Part shown: positions 43,733-52,013 of the stretch, in pieces
Position numbering within the stretch: position 1 is the stretch's first letter
Layout of the letters: each line of letters opens with the position of its first letter
Assembly: GCF_029392095.1 (NCBI RefSeq)
Contig: NZ_CP113930.1
Span: 1,306,001-1,370,000 of the forward strand
DNA: 64,000 nt
DNA from: Lactobacillus sp. ESL0700
GTDB taxonomy: Bacteria > Bacillota > Bacilli > Lactobacillales > Lactobacillaceae
Direction: 5' to 3'
The notes under the pieces: model-generated
What the model was told of the DNA's origin: nothing
Databases searched by the model: none
Seen by the model: only the letters and a program-made list of their open reading frames with translations
Position numbers and translations under genes: made by a program

Positions 43733-44278
43733 TTAAATAAAATCTGCTGCAATCAGATGCTTCTTTGTCACTTTCAAGCGCAAAATCGCCGCATACGGTA
43801 AATTTTGCCAAGCACTGAAGCCTTGGCCGTGATGTAAAGAATCATAGACTACACTCATTACTGTTCCGTGAGTACCAATTGCAACAGTCCCCGATTCAGG
43901 TATTTTCTTTAAAAAAGCAAGATATCTTGTCTGTGCTTCTGCTAAAGATTCGCCGCCTTTTGCAGTATAAGTAAAATCCTGCCACTGTCTTTGAATGTAT
44001 TCACGAAAAGCTTTTGCATTACTGAACCACTCTGGCATTCTGCGCTCAATTAGTGAATTGCTAGTTTGGATTGCTAAATTTTGTTGCCGCGATAGCGGTG
44101 TTACTGTCGCTACCGCTCTGGTAAACGGACTTGAATAAATAGCAGTAAATGTTACGTTTTCAAATTTGCCAGCAACTTCTATTGCTTGTTGCTGTCCCAG
44201 CTTGGTTAACGGTCTTGTCCAGTCATCATGCACGCTTGTGTCAGGTTCACCATGCCTGATTAAATAAATTGTGGTCAT
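43733..44278 (-). CDS. Histidine phosphatase family protein (phosphoglycerate mutase-like)
   Basis: 181 residues. N-terminal YLIRHGEPDTS (catalytic RHG), IYSSPFTRAVATVTPL, and GTVAIGTHGTVMSVV with the second catalytic His. It resembles broad-specificity phosphatases rather than glycolytic mutase. Its ATG overlaps the MFS stop by 4 bp, so the two are translated together; the substrate is unknown. Confidence 0.9.
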   Translation of the reverse strand: MTTIYLIRHGEPDTSVHDDWTRPLTKLGQQQAIEVAGKFENVTFTAIYSSPFTRAVATVTPLSRQQNLAIQTSNSLIERRMPEWFSNAKAFREYIQRQWQDFTYTAKGGESLAEAQTRYLAFLKKIPESGTVAIGTHGTVMSVVYDSLHHGQGFSAWQNLPYAAILRLKVTKKHLIAADFI

Positions 44279-45465
44279 TTTACCCCCTCGCTTTTTTGCA
44301 ATAATGGTACGGCTAATAAAATTAAGGCAAAGTAAGCAGCTGAAACCCAGTACATAACGGTTAAATTATTGTTTGCTACGATAATTTGGTCATCAATAAT
44401 TAGCGACAAGCTGACAATAATTTCCACCAAGAACGAAACGACAGATAACATCAACGACTTATTATTTTCACCATAAATTGCCCGATTGCTAAGAGCAGAA
44501 ATTTGCCCAGATATTAGGCCCATCAACAATTCAACAAGCAAGAAAATAGCTAAAAGTATGTACCGATTGCTGAAAGCAGAATTACTGCATAGCAGCAACA
44601 TCATACACAATGTACTGGCAATGGTTAATTTCGTAAAATTTTGTCCAGACATTTGCTGAAATACCCATGCTCCACCAATCGTCGCACACATAAAGGCCGT
44701 ATAGACTATTGATAAGTTAAACCCAAACTGTTTAACATAAATAATCGACCAGTAAATCATTAAAAATTGAGTCCCGCAATCGTAGCCAATATTAACCAAA
44801 AACAGAATCCAAAATGATTTTTTCCTAATGATTGCTGCTATTGCTTTAAGAAAATTAATGTGCTTAGCAGAAGCCTGTGCCCGATTATCATGAAAGCCCA
44901 TGACTTTAATAAAAATTAAGACAAACAATGGATACACAGCCAGACCAAGTAGGCCGAACCAGACAGGAGCCGTTATTTTAAAACCAAACAGCCACGTTCC
45001 AATATTGCCACCAATTAGCGTAGCAATATTCAAAAGCGCTGCTTGCTGACCCATCAATCTACTACTAGGTTTAATTTGATTTATTTCTTGTAAATCTGTA
45101 ATGTACGCTAGCAAAGTTCCAGAATTAAATGCTAAGCCAATGCCATACAAAAATTCCGCTAGAGAAAATATGATAAAACAAGGATTTATTATCAATAAAA
45201 AGAAACTAAAACTAATTATTAATGCAGACAGGTTTAGTACCTTAAGTCGACCAATTTTATCTGCTAAGAATCCTGATGGCAGCATCCCCACTAAAATTCC
45301 CACACTTTGCCAAGATTTAATTGCCGAAATTTGAGCATCAGGAATACCGCTATTTGCATAAAATAAAGAAAATATCCCAGCCATTGAAGAACGGAACAAA
45401 GTGAAAAACACGGTAAATGTTAAAAAGGTTATCGCAATTTTACCAGCAATAGTTCTAACTTTCAT
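44275..45465 (-). CDS. MFS transporter
   Basis: About 396 residues from MKVRTIAGKIAITF; GAGGTG lies 9 nt upstream. A GTG four codons earlier is part of that site and is rejected. Twelve hydrophobic segments; the loop 2-3 motif GFLADKIGRLKVLNLSAL is the MFS signature. Substrate unknown. Operon partner is the histidine phosphatase; no regulator is adjacent except the MerR-TipAS gene downstream. Confidence 0.88.
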   Translation of the reverse strand: MKVRTIAGKIAITFLTFTVFFTLFRSSMAGIFSLFYANSGIPDAQISAIKSWQSVGILVGMLPSGFLADKIGRLKVLNLSALIISFSFFLLIINPCFIIFSLAEFLYGIGLAFNSGTLLAYITDLQEINQIKPSSRLMGQQAALLNIATLIGGNIGTWLFGFKITAPVWFGLLGLAVYPLFVLIFIKVMGFHDNRAQASAKHINFLKAIAAIIRKKSFWILFLVNIGYDCGTQFLMIYWSIIYVKQFGFNLSIVYTAFMCATIGGAWVFQQMSGQNFTKLTIASTLCMMLLLCSNSAFSNRYILLAIFLLVELLMGLISGQISALSNRAIYGENNKSLMLSVVSFLVEIIVSLSLIIDDQIIVANNNLTVMYWVSAAYFALILLAVPLLQKSEGVK

Positions 45466-45550
45466 TTTATTAATCACCTCTTTTTAATATTTTATTAATA
45501 TAGCACAAGGAAAAATCATTTTCAAAATTAGCTAGATATGTTTTATATCA

Positions 45551-45592
45551 AAAAAAGCCCTACTTGACTTCAATTAGTCAAATAGGACTTTT
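45551..45592 (-). terminator. Terminator of fba
   Basis: GTCCTATTTGAC / GTCAAGTAGGGC stem followed by seven T residues on the minus strand, after the fba stop. Confidence 0.88.
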
Positions 45593-45607
45593 ATTGGTTA
45601 TTAAAAA

Positions 45608-46522
45608 TTATTCTTCGTTCAATGAGCTTCTGTCAAAAGCAGCATTTTTAAGCTCTTCGTCGATTGAAGGAGTTCCAAGCCAGCCAATCATTTCTTTCAT
45701 GGCATCAGTAATGGCTTCAGTACCTGGCAATAACAACTTACGTGGGTCGTAACCCTTGTTAGCTTTATCTTCATCCTTGTGAGCTTCGAAGTACTTACGA
45801 GTAGCACCTTGGAAGGCCAATTGGAATTCAGTATTGATGTTAACCTTGGAAATACCAAGTGAGATAGCTTTCTTAACTTGATCTTCAGGAATACCTGAAC
45901 CACCGTGCAAAACAAGTGGTACAGGAACAGCGTCAGCAATTTCCTTCAAACGGTCAAAGTTCAAGCCCTTCCAGCCTTCTGGGTAAACGCCGTGGATATT
46001 ACCAATACCACAAGCAAGCTTGTCAACACCAGCAGCAACGAATGTCTTAGCGTCTTCTACAGATGCTAATTCACCACCATCGGCACCTTGGTTTTCACCA
46101 ATTTTACCAATTTCAGCTTCAACAGAAATGCCACGTTCATGAGCTAACTTAACGATTTCCTTAGTCTTAGCTAAGTTCTCGTCAGTTGGAAGTGCGTGAC
46201 CATCAAACATAACTGAGGAGTATCCAAGTGCGATACATTCCTTAGCTGATTCGAAGTCACCGTGGTCCAAGTTCAAGACAACTGGAACAGAAATGTTCAT
46301 TGCGTCCATTGTGTCTTCAACAATGTCCTTAACAATCTTGTAGCCACCCATGTACTTAGCAGCACCAGTTGAAACTTGAATTAAAACTGGAGTTCTAGTT
46401 TCTTCAGCAGCACGCAAAATTGCACGAGTCCATTCCAAGTTGTTAGTGTTATATGCACCTACTGCATAATGGTTTTTACGAGCGTCTTTAAAGATCTGAT
46501 TACCATTATCTAAATAAGCCAT
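45608..46522 (-). CDS. fba: Class II fructose-1,6-bisphosphate aldolase
   Basis: 304 residues. Zinc and substrate motifs: VVLNLDHGDFESAKECI, SVMFDGHALPTDENL, EAEIGKIGENQG, VDKLACGIGNIHGVYP, VPLVLHGGSGIPEDQVKKAI and KVNINTEFQLAF. It splits fructose-1,6-bisphosphate in glycolysis. Its strong codon bias and AGGAGG site fit a highly expressed gene. It stands alone between terminators. Confidence 0.97.
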   Translation of the reverse strand: MAYLDNGNQIFKDARKNHYAVGAYNTNNLEWTRAILRAAEETRTPVLIQVSTGAAKYMGGYKIVKDIVEDTMDAMNISVPVVLNLDHGDFESAKECIALGYSSVMFDGHALPTDENLAKTKEIVKLAHERGISVEAEIGKIGENQGADGGELASVEDAKTFVAAGVDKLACGIGNIHGVYPEGWKGLNFDRLKEIADAVPVPLVLHGGSGIPEDQVKKAISLGISKVNINTEFQLAFQGATRKYFEAHKDEDKANKGYDPRKLLLPGTEAITDAMKEMIGWLGTPSIDEELKNAAFDRSSLNEE

Positions 46523-46629
46523 TAAAAATACCTCCTATATAAACTTACATTGATATTGTACCGTAATAATTAATCATTGAACAATCTTTTATTTCATGTA
46601 AGCGCTTGTTTTAGAAAAATATTTTTCAA

Positions 46630-48315
46630 TTACATTTCCTTTGGTGCGTTAACTCCTAGAAGGCGAAGGGATTCTGTTAACACAATTGACGTTGCTTCAA
46701 CTAGCGCAAGGCGAGAAGCAATTTGCTCATCAGTGGTCAAAATCTTGACATTGGCATAATACTTGTTGAATTTTTTAGCTAAATCTAGTGCATACTTGGC
46801 AATAACTGATGGTTCAAATTTTTCACTGCTGCGGGCAACAATTCTAGGGAAATCAGCTAAGGCTTTAGCCACACTAAAGGACCAGTCATCTGCCAAAGTC
46901 ATGTTAGCCAAATCTGGCTTTTGATCCATCTTTGCGGCTTTACGCAATACACTCTGGGCACGGGCATTTGTGTATTGAACATAAGGACCAGTATCCCCTT
47001 CAAAACGGACAACTTCTTCTAAGTCGAAGTCAAAGTTATCTGTCCGGTCATTCTTTAAATCATGGAAGATGACAGCCCCAACACCAACATCATGCGCAAC
47101 TTGCTTTTGCTCTGCTAAGTCTGGATTCTTCTGCTCAATTTGCTTCTGCGCAAGTGCTACAGCATCTTGTAAGACCTTGTCTAAGAAAACAACGTTACCC
47201 TTACGCGTTGACAGCTTCTTGCCGTTTTGCGTAATTAAACCAAATGGCACGTGGTGAATTTCATCAGCCCAGTCATAGCCCATCTTCTTCAAGACAGTCT
47301 TCAGTTCCACAAAGTGTTGTGACTGCTCATTACCAACAACGTACAACATTTTGACAAAGTTGTAGGTCTTCATCCGGTAAATGGCAGCTGCTAAGTCCCG
47401 TGTCAAATAAATACTGGTTCCATCTGACTTCACAATCAAGGCTGGATTTTCACCTTCACCCATGTCAACGACTTGAGCACCCTGAGACTCATGCAACAAA
47501 CCCTTTTGCTTCAACTCATCAATTACTGGTTGCATCTTATCATTGAAGAAAGCTTCGCCCTTATATGAATCAAACTCAACGCCTAATTCCTTGTAAATGC
47601 GCTTAAAGTCAACAAGTGAAACTTCACGGAACCATTGCCACAACTCAACTGCTTCTGGGTCACCATCTTCTAGCTTTTTAAACCAAGCACGGCCCTCATC
47701 ATCAAGTTCTGGATGCTTCTCAGCTTCCTGATGGAACTTAACGTAATACTTAAACAAGTTCATGATTGGGTCTTTTTTAACATCTTCTTCAACGCCCCAA
47801 TGCTTATATGCCGCAATCAATTTACCAAATTGCGTGCCATAGTCACCTAAATAGTTAATCTTAATTGGGGTGTACCCAACCTTTTGCAGCGTTTTAGCAA
47901 TTGAATTACCAATCACTGTTGACCGCAAATGGCCCATTGACATTGGCTTAGCAATGTTCGGGCTGGACATATCTATTGGAACGTTGCCCGTACCAAGTTC
48001 TTGGTCACCGTAGTGTTCTTTTTGCGTTAAAACATCACTTAATGTTTGGACAATCAGCTTTTCATGATTGATGGCAAAGTTAACATATGGGCCAACTGCT
48101 TGAATGCTGGCAAAATTCGGGCTGGACAATTGCGCTGCAATTTCCTTAGCAATTTCAGCCGGATTTTTGTGCATTACTTTAGCTAACGCAAATGCTGGGA
48201 AGGCATAATCGCCCATTTTTTCATTTTTTGGCCGCTCAATTAAGGCCGCAATTTTTTCTTTTGGTAAGTCAACTTGCGGTGCTAATAGCGCAACTACTTC
48301 ATTTTTAAAATCCAT
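46630..48315 (-). CDS. argS: Arginine-tRNA ligase
   Basis: 561 residues. N-terminal Add-1 domain, then class I HIGH-like motif SSPNIAKPMSMGHLRSTVIGN, KMSKS-like KLSTRKGNVVFLD, and a DALR anticodon-binding domain ending RLLGVNAPKEM. GAGG ribosome binding site. Controlled by the T-box leader upstream. Confidence 0.97.
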   Translation of the reverse strand: MDFKNEVVALLAPQVDLPKEKIAALIERPKNEKMGDYAFPAFALAKVMHKNPAEIAKEIAAQLSSPNFASIQAVGPYVNFAINHEKLIVQTLSDVLTQKEHYGDQELGTGNVPIDMSSPNIAKPMSMGHLRSTVIGNSIAKTLQKVGYTPIKINYLGDYGTQFGKLIAAYKHWGVEEDVKKDPIMNLFKYYVKFHQEAEKHPELDDEGRAWFKKLEDGDPEAVELWQWFREVSLVDFKRIYKELGVEFDSYKGEAFFNDKMQPVIDELKQKGLLHESQGAQVVDMGEGENPALIVKSDGTSIYLTRDLAAAIYRMKTYNFVKMLYVVGNEQSQHFVELKTVLKKMGYDWADEIHHVPFGLITQNGKKLSTRKGNVVFLDKVLQDAVALAQKQIEQKNPDLAEQKQVAHDVGVGAVIFHDLKNDRTDNFDFDLEEVVRFEGDTGPYVQYTNARAQSVLRKAAKMDQKPDLANMTLADDWSFSVAKALADFPRIVARSSEKFEPSVIAKYALDLAKKFNKYYANVKILTTDEQIASRLALVEATSIVLTESLRLLGVNAPKEM

Positions 48316-48329
48316 TTTTACCTCACTTT

Positions 48330-48530
48330 ACGAAAAAAGTCCCTTCCTGCCCATGCAGAAAGAGACGAGTTTTTACCCGCGGTACCACTCTATTTGATAC
48401 AAAGTATCCGCTTATTAAATTTACTAAATTATCGGTTAGACACGCCTTCATCCAATTTCTCCAGCCTGCCTTCCACCACATACAGACTCGCTAATTAGGA
48501 AATTGCTTACTACTTCTAACTTCTCCAAAA
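48330..48530 (-). promoter_or_regulatory. T-box leader of argS
   Basis: The T-box is AGAGTGGTACCGCGGG (complement 48379-48393 region), followed by terminator hairpin GTCTCTTTCTGC / GCAGGAAGGGAC and TTTTTT. A candidate Arg specifier CGU lies in GAAGGCGUGUC. The promoter at 48535-48563 sets the 5' end. Confidence 0.9.
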
Positions 48531-48534
48531 CACG

Positions 48535-48563
48535 ATTATAGCAGGAAAAAGAGTCCTCGCCAA
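48535..48563 (-). promoter_or_regulatory. Promoter of the argS T-box transcript
   Basis: TTGGCG (48558-48563), 17-bp spacer, TATAAT (48535-48540) with an extended TGC in front of the -10. It overlaps the terminator of the L,D-transpeptidase gene. Confidence 0.85.
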
Positions 48564-48570
48564 CTCTTTT
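48546..48570 (-). terminator. Terminator of the L,D-transpeptidase gene
   Basis: AAAAGAGT / ACTCTTTT stem, 8-nt loop, T-run, directly after the gene. It shares bases with the argS -35 region. Confidence 0.7.
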
Positions 48571-48573
48571 CAC

Positions 48574-49218
48574 CTAATTATTCTTAATAATCACCTTGGT
48601 GCCTGTCCTGATATTGGTCATTATCCACGCCGAGTCCGGCACGCTCAAACGAACGCAGCCGTGTGAACCAGATTGTTTACCCAACTTTTTGGCTTCTTTT
48701 AAATTATATTTACCGTTGTCTTTAGTTGGCACTGAATGGAACAGATAGACATCTTTTTTATCCCAGCTCGTCCAATTATTGGCACCTTCATTTAAATTCG
48801 GGTTGTAAAAAGATTCACCGCGATTATCCTGAATGCGAAACGTACCTGTCGGGGTTAGCGACTTACCGTTTTTGAAGACACCGCCACTGGCTAGCATCGT
48901 ATAAATACGCCGATTATTACGCAAAATGTAAACCCGGTTACCTTTAAGTGAAACCCGAATTGTAATGTCATTTTCTAGCGGTTTAATCTTAGGATACGGC
49001 TTACGTTCACTCGACTTACGCCAATTATATGGCTGGCGCAAATCGCTAGGATCTTGATAAGGACGAAAAGAAGCGGCTGTCTTTTTAACTACAGTTTCTT
49101 TTGTGGTAGGCCTACTTGCTTTTTCGTGTGTTTGTGGCATTGAAATTCGCGCCAAGCTGATGACACAGATTAAAATGACAAAACAAAAAGTAAGCGGCTT
49201 TAATAGACTTTTTTTCAT
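48574..49218 (-). CDS. L,D-transpeptidase (YkuD domain)
   Basis: 214 residues from MKKSLLKPLTFCF; AAAGG then has 6-nt spacing (an ATG two codons upstream is too close). N-terminal signal/anchor helix (about 5-25), low-complexity Lys/Thr/Arg linker, then YkuD domain with catalytic KKLGKQSGSHGCVRLSVPDSAWI (SHGCVR, nucleophile Cys). It makes or modifies peptidoglycan cross-links outside the membrane, or anchors proteins. Confidence 0.93.
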   Translation of the reverse strand: MKKSLLKPLTFCFVILICVISLARISMPQTHEKASRPTTKETVVKKTAASFRPYQDPSDLRQPYNWRKSSERKPYPKIKPLENDITIRVSLKGNRVYILRNNRRIYTMLASGGVFKNGKSLTPTGTFRIQDNRGESFYNPNLNEGANNWTSWDKKDVYLFHSVPTKDNGKYNLKEAKKLGKQSGSHGCVRLSVPDSAWIMTNIRTGTKVIIKNN

Positions 49219-49281
49219 TCTCATCCTTTCTTTCTAGCACGTAGCCTTATTCTACAACAAAACTTAATTGATATAACTATT

Positions 49282-50124
49282 TTAACCTGCGTATTCTCTC
49301 ATCAATTGCGGCAATAATGCGCTGACTTTAGTTGGCCGAACCACGTAATCCTTTTGGGCAATTCGATCACCAGCAAGCGAATGAAGATAAACAGCAGCTA
49401 AGACCGTAGCAATTTCATTACCAAACTGCGCGCAAAAGCCGCCAATTATCCCAGCAAGTGTATCGCCCATCCCGCCCGTCGCCATTCCAGGATTGCCTAA
49501 CGGATTGACGTAAACACTGCCGTCGGCGCAATAAACATGCGTATGATTCGATTTCAAAACCAAAATTGCGTTCTGCTGCGGAAAAAGTTCATTTAATGCC
49601 GTTAAATTAGCACTGTCGGTTTGAAAGGCAATCTTTATTTGGCTCAAGCGTTGCCACTCCATTTGGTGCGGTGTCAAAATGATTTGACCGACATGCTGCG
49701 GAATTAAATTGTGCTGCTTGGCAATTAAATCAAGACCGCTGGCATCTAAAACTAACGTCTGCTTCTCAGTTAAATTAGCGCACAAGACCTGCATTAATTC
49801 TTGAGCAAAATTGCTGAGCCCCAGTCCCGGACCACAGACAATAACATCCATCTTTTTAATTAGCGCGGATAAATCATGATCGCGCCAATCGATGTACATC
49901 ACTTCGGGATCACGCGCGTGCAAGGCTGACAGATTAAGCGAATGTGTCGCCACTGCTACAAGCCCCGCGCCGCTGTTTAAAACGCCTTCGGCGCTCATAA
50001 TTATTGCACCGCCATAATTTTCACAGCCGCCGATTAATAATACGCGTCCGTAATTGCCTTTATGGGTATCGCTGCGTCTTTTTTTGATTACTTTAGTTAA
50101 AATATCTGCTGAAATTGCTGTCAC
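49282..50124 (-). CDS. nnrD: ADP-dependent NAD(P)H-hydrate dehydratase
   Basis: 280 residues, GTG start 7 nt after GGAGG. YjeF C-terminal (ribokinase-like) fold: GRVLLIGGCENYGGAIIMSAEGVLNSGAGLVAV, VCGPGLGL, LTPHQMEW and NPLGNPGMATGGMGDTLAGIIGGF. It repairs hydrated NADH/NADPH. The epimerase half (NnrE) is not fused. It begins 4 nt after the carboxypeptidase gene. Confidence 0.94.
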   Translation of the reverse strand: MTAISADILTKVIKKRRSDTHKGNYGRVLLIGGCENYGGAIIMSAEGVLNSGAGLVAVATHSLNLSALHARDPEVMYIDWRDHDLSALIKKMDVIVCGPGLGLSNFAQELMQVLCANLTEKQTLVLDASGLDLIAKQHNLIPQHVGQIILTPHQMEWQRLSQIKIAFQTDSANLTALNELFPQQNAILVLKSNHTHVYCADGSVYVNPLGNPGMATGGMGDTLAGIIGGFCAQFGNEIATVLAAVYLHSLAGDRIAQKDYVVRPTKVSALLPQLMREYAG

Positions 50125-50127
50125 TTT

Positions 50128-51417
50128 TTAACCTCCAAAAAGCCAACGCCAGAAGCGAACTAAAAAGTTAACCCTCGTCGTCCCCTGAAATGCCTTGGCT
50201 GGCAGGCGAACACCACTAGGATTAGTCAGCGAAATTAACGGGGTCCTGCCCGCTTTAAACAGATAATTTGTTGCTATCTGTCCGATTTTTACAGGTGCCT
50301 CAACCTGGTCATCGGCTAATTCAATGTGCAGCTTTGCACCGTTAATCGGTGCCCAGACCTCGCTATTTTCTTTCATGCCAATATTAATTTGCCGCGCCTT
50401 GCCGTTATGAACTTTCATCCTGGTTAGACCCGTGATTACTTCGTTTTTGGTAAAAATAATCGGCCGATAAGTACGGTAAAGATAGCTTAATAGCTCTTTA
50501 GTCTGAACAAAACGCGACGGGTCGCTGCCATCACGGTGCGCGGCACCCATTACAACGGTAATAATTCGGGCACCGTTATGCTTGGCCGTTGCGATAAAGC
50601 AGGCGCCAGCTGCATCAGTTGTCCCAGTCTTTAAACCGTCAACTTTTAACTGAGGATTATATTGCGCTAAGCCCTTAAGCATCCAGTTAAAGTTCACCAT
50701 TGCCGTTCGCGCATTCTGATCTATAAAGTCCAACCGAGCAATCTTGGCCGTCTTAATAACTTGCGGAAAATCCGTGAGTAAATGCTGGCCAACAATTGCC
50801 ATGTCCTTAGCTGAGAGTTCATTTTCAGCCTGGCTGGCGGCACCCGGATAAGCATCGGCACCCACATCTTTATTCGGCAGGCCACAACTAGTATAAATTT
50901 GCGCATCATTAATCTGCCATTTAATCAGTTGCTGCCGCATCTTTTTGACAAACGGCTCCTGGGCGCCGCTGACAGCTTGCCCTAATAGCATCGCGGCACC
51001 ATTAGCTGACTCAATCAAAGTCGCCTGATATAGCTGCTTAATGCTGTATTCGTGGCCCACATGCAGGGGCACGTTGGAAAAATCCTTGTTGTTGGCCACC
51101 CGGATAATCGCATCAGTTGGCTTTACCTTACTTTGCCACGTTAATTTTCCCTCTTTAATTGCCGTTAAAGTCAAATAAACCGTAATCAGCTTGGTCATCG
51201 AAGCAATCGGCAGCGGCTGATTAATATTCTTGCCGTACAATAACTGACCGGTCTTGCTATCAATCGCAATCGCCGACTTAACATTTAAATTCAACTGGTT
51301 AGTATGATAATCATTTGGCACCTGAGTTGCCGCAGAAACCGGCGCTACCGGCAACATCAGTAACACAACTGCTGCCAAAGCAACAATAATTCTGTTAAAT
51401 TTATGCTTAAAAGTCAT
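50128..51417 (-). CDS. dacA: D-alanyl-D-alanine carboxypeptidase (PBP5/DacA type)
   Basis: 429 residues. Signal peptide (1-30, VVLLMLPVAPVSAA), active site PIASMTKLITVY (SxxK), SAN in LIESANGAAMLLG, KTG in VDGLKTGTTDAAGACF, then the PBP5 C-terminal beta domain and an amphipathic end with KAFQGTTRVNFLVRFWRWLFGG, which probably serves as membrane anchor. It trims the terminal D-Ala of the stem pentapeptide. Confidence 0.96.
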   Translation of the reverse strand: MTFKHKFNRIIVALAAVVLLMLPVAPVSAATQVPNDYHTNQLNLNVKSAIAIDSKTGQLLYGKNINQPLPIASMTKLITVYLTLTAIKEGKLTWQSKVKPTDAIIRVANNKDFSNVPLHVGHEYSIKQLYQATLIESANGAAMLLGQAVSGAQEPFVKKMRQQLIKWQINDAQIYTSCGLPNKDVGADAYPGAASQAENELSAKDMAIVGQHLLTDFPQVIKTAKIARLDFIDQNARTAMVNFNWMLKGLAQYNPQLKVDGLKTGTTDAAGACFIATAKHNGARIITVVMGAAHRDGSDPSRFVQTKELLSYLYRTYRPIIFTKNEVITGLTRMKVHNGKARQINIGMKENSEVWAPINGAKLHIELADDQVEAPVKIGQIATNYLFKAGRTPLISLTNPSGVRLPAKAFQGTTRVNFLVRFWRWLFGG

Positions 51418-51517
51418 AAATCCTCCTTAATCAGAAAAAAATTTTAGATATTTTCTGTTTTATGCTTACATTTTACCAAATTTTTGGTATTATTATTACT
51501 GTGCTAAAAATATTTAA

Positions 51518-51601
51518 GCCCCGATGGCGGAATTGGCAGACGCGCAGCGTTCAGGTCGCTGTTTAGGCAACTAAGTGAAAGTTCGAATCTTTTTCGGGGC
51601 A
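51518..51601 (+). tRNA. tRNA-Leu (CAG)
   Basis: Acceptor GCCCCGA / TCGGGGC, discriminator A, long class II variable arm, anticodon loop TTCAGGT giving CAG (reads CUG). T arm GTTCGAAT. No encoded CCA. Followed by its own terminator. Confidence 0.96.
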
Positions 51602-51607
51602 TTTTTA

Positions 51608-51637
51608 AAAGCTAATCTGTAAGGATTGGCTTTTTTT
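51608..51637 (+). terminator. Terminator of tRNA-Leu
   Basis: AAAGCTAATC / GATTGGCTTT stem and a T-run immediately after the tRNA. Confidence 0.88.
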
Positions 51638-51668
51638 ATAACCTAAATCATGGTAAAGGAGCAGAATA

Positions 51669-51890
51669 ATGCAAAAACATTTAACAAAATCGCGCGACAA
51701 AATTTTGACTGGTGTCTTAGGTGGCATCGCTGAATATTTCGATTGGGACAAGGCTTGGACAAGAATTGCCGGCGGTGCCCTGATTTGCTTTACTGGTTGG
51801 GGTCTAATACTTTATATTATTGCTGCCTTTGCAATTCCAGAGCATAACCGCCCCGATAATATCCCTAATGGTGAATATCATAAGCATTGA
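51669..51890 (+). CDS. PspC-domain small membrane protein
   Basis: 73 residues. MQKHLTKSRDKILTGVLGGIAEYFDWDKAWTRI is the PspC start pattern (RDKxxxGVxGGIAxY), followed by one TM helix (GGALICFTGWGLILYIIAAFAIP). Family members modulate envelope stress responses; the role here is unknown. Ribosome binding site AAAGGAG. Confidence 0.9.
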   Translation: MQKHLTKSRDKILTGVLGGIAEYFDWDKAWTRIAGGALICFTGWGLILYIIAAFAIPEHNRPDNIPNGEYHKH

Positions 51891-51927
51891 GTTATTAGCT
51901 ATCTAAGTATTATGGTACAATAGAATT

Positions 51928-52013
51928 CCTTGGCAGGGGCGTACAAAGCAGCTTTGATGCTATTTTGTAACCAAAAAAGACGCTATCACAATTACGTGAT
52001 AACGTCTTTTTTT
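51928..52013 (+). ncRNA. Candidate small RNA, ~85 nt, unassigned
   Basis: An extended -10 element TGGTACAAT (51913-51921) lies in the gap after the PspC gene, and a strong intrinsic terminator ends the unit: AGACGCTATCAC (51978-51989) with GTGATAACGTCT (51996-52007) and seven T residues. Between them a second hairpin can form: TACAAAGCA...TGC(TAT)TTTGTA. There is no start codon with a ribosome binding site. The terminator also serves the flippase gene on the other strand, so it alone is not proof. Not recognised as a known RNA family. Confidence 0.5.
51978..52013. terminator. Bidirectional terminator between the small RNA and the flippase gene
   Basis: 12-position stem with one mismatch, loop AATTAC, A-run on the left and T-run on the right. 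Confidence 0.88.

Noticed and set aside
51930..51975. TGATGC...TTGTAACC in the candidate small RNA looked like part of an SMK box.
   Set aside because: Three extra bases interrupt the SAM-binding core, the GAGAGGAT half is missing, and the segment pairs well as a simple hairpin. No gene start follows on that strand.
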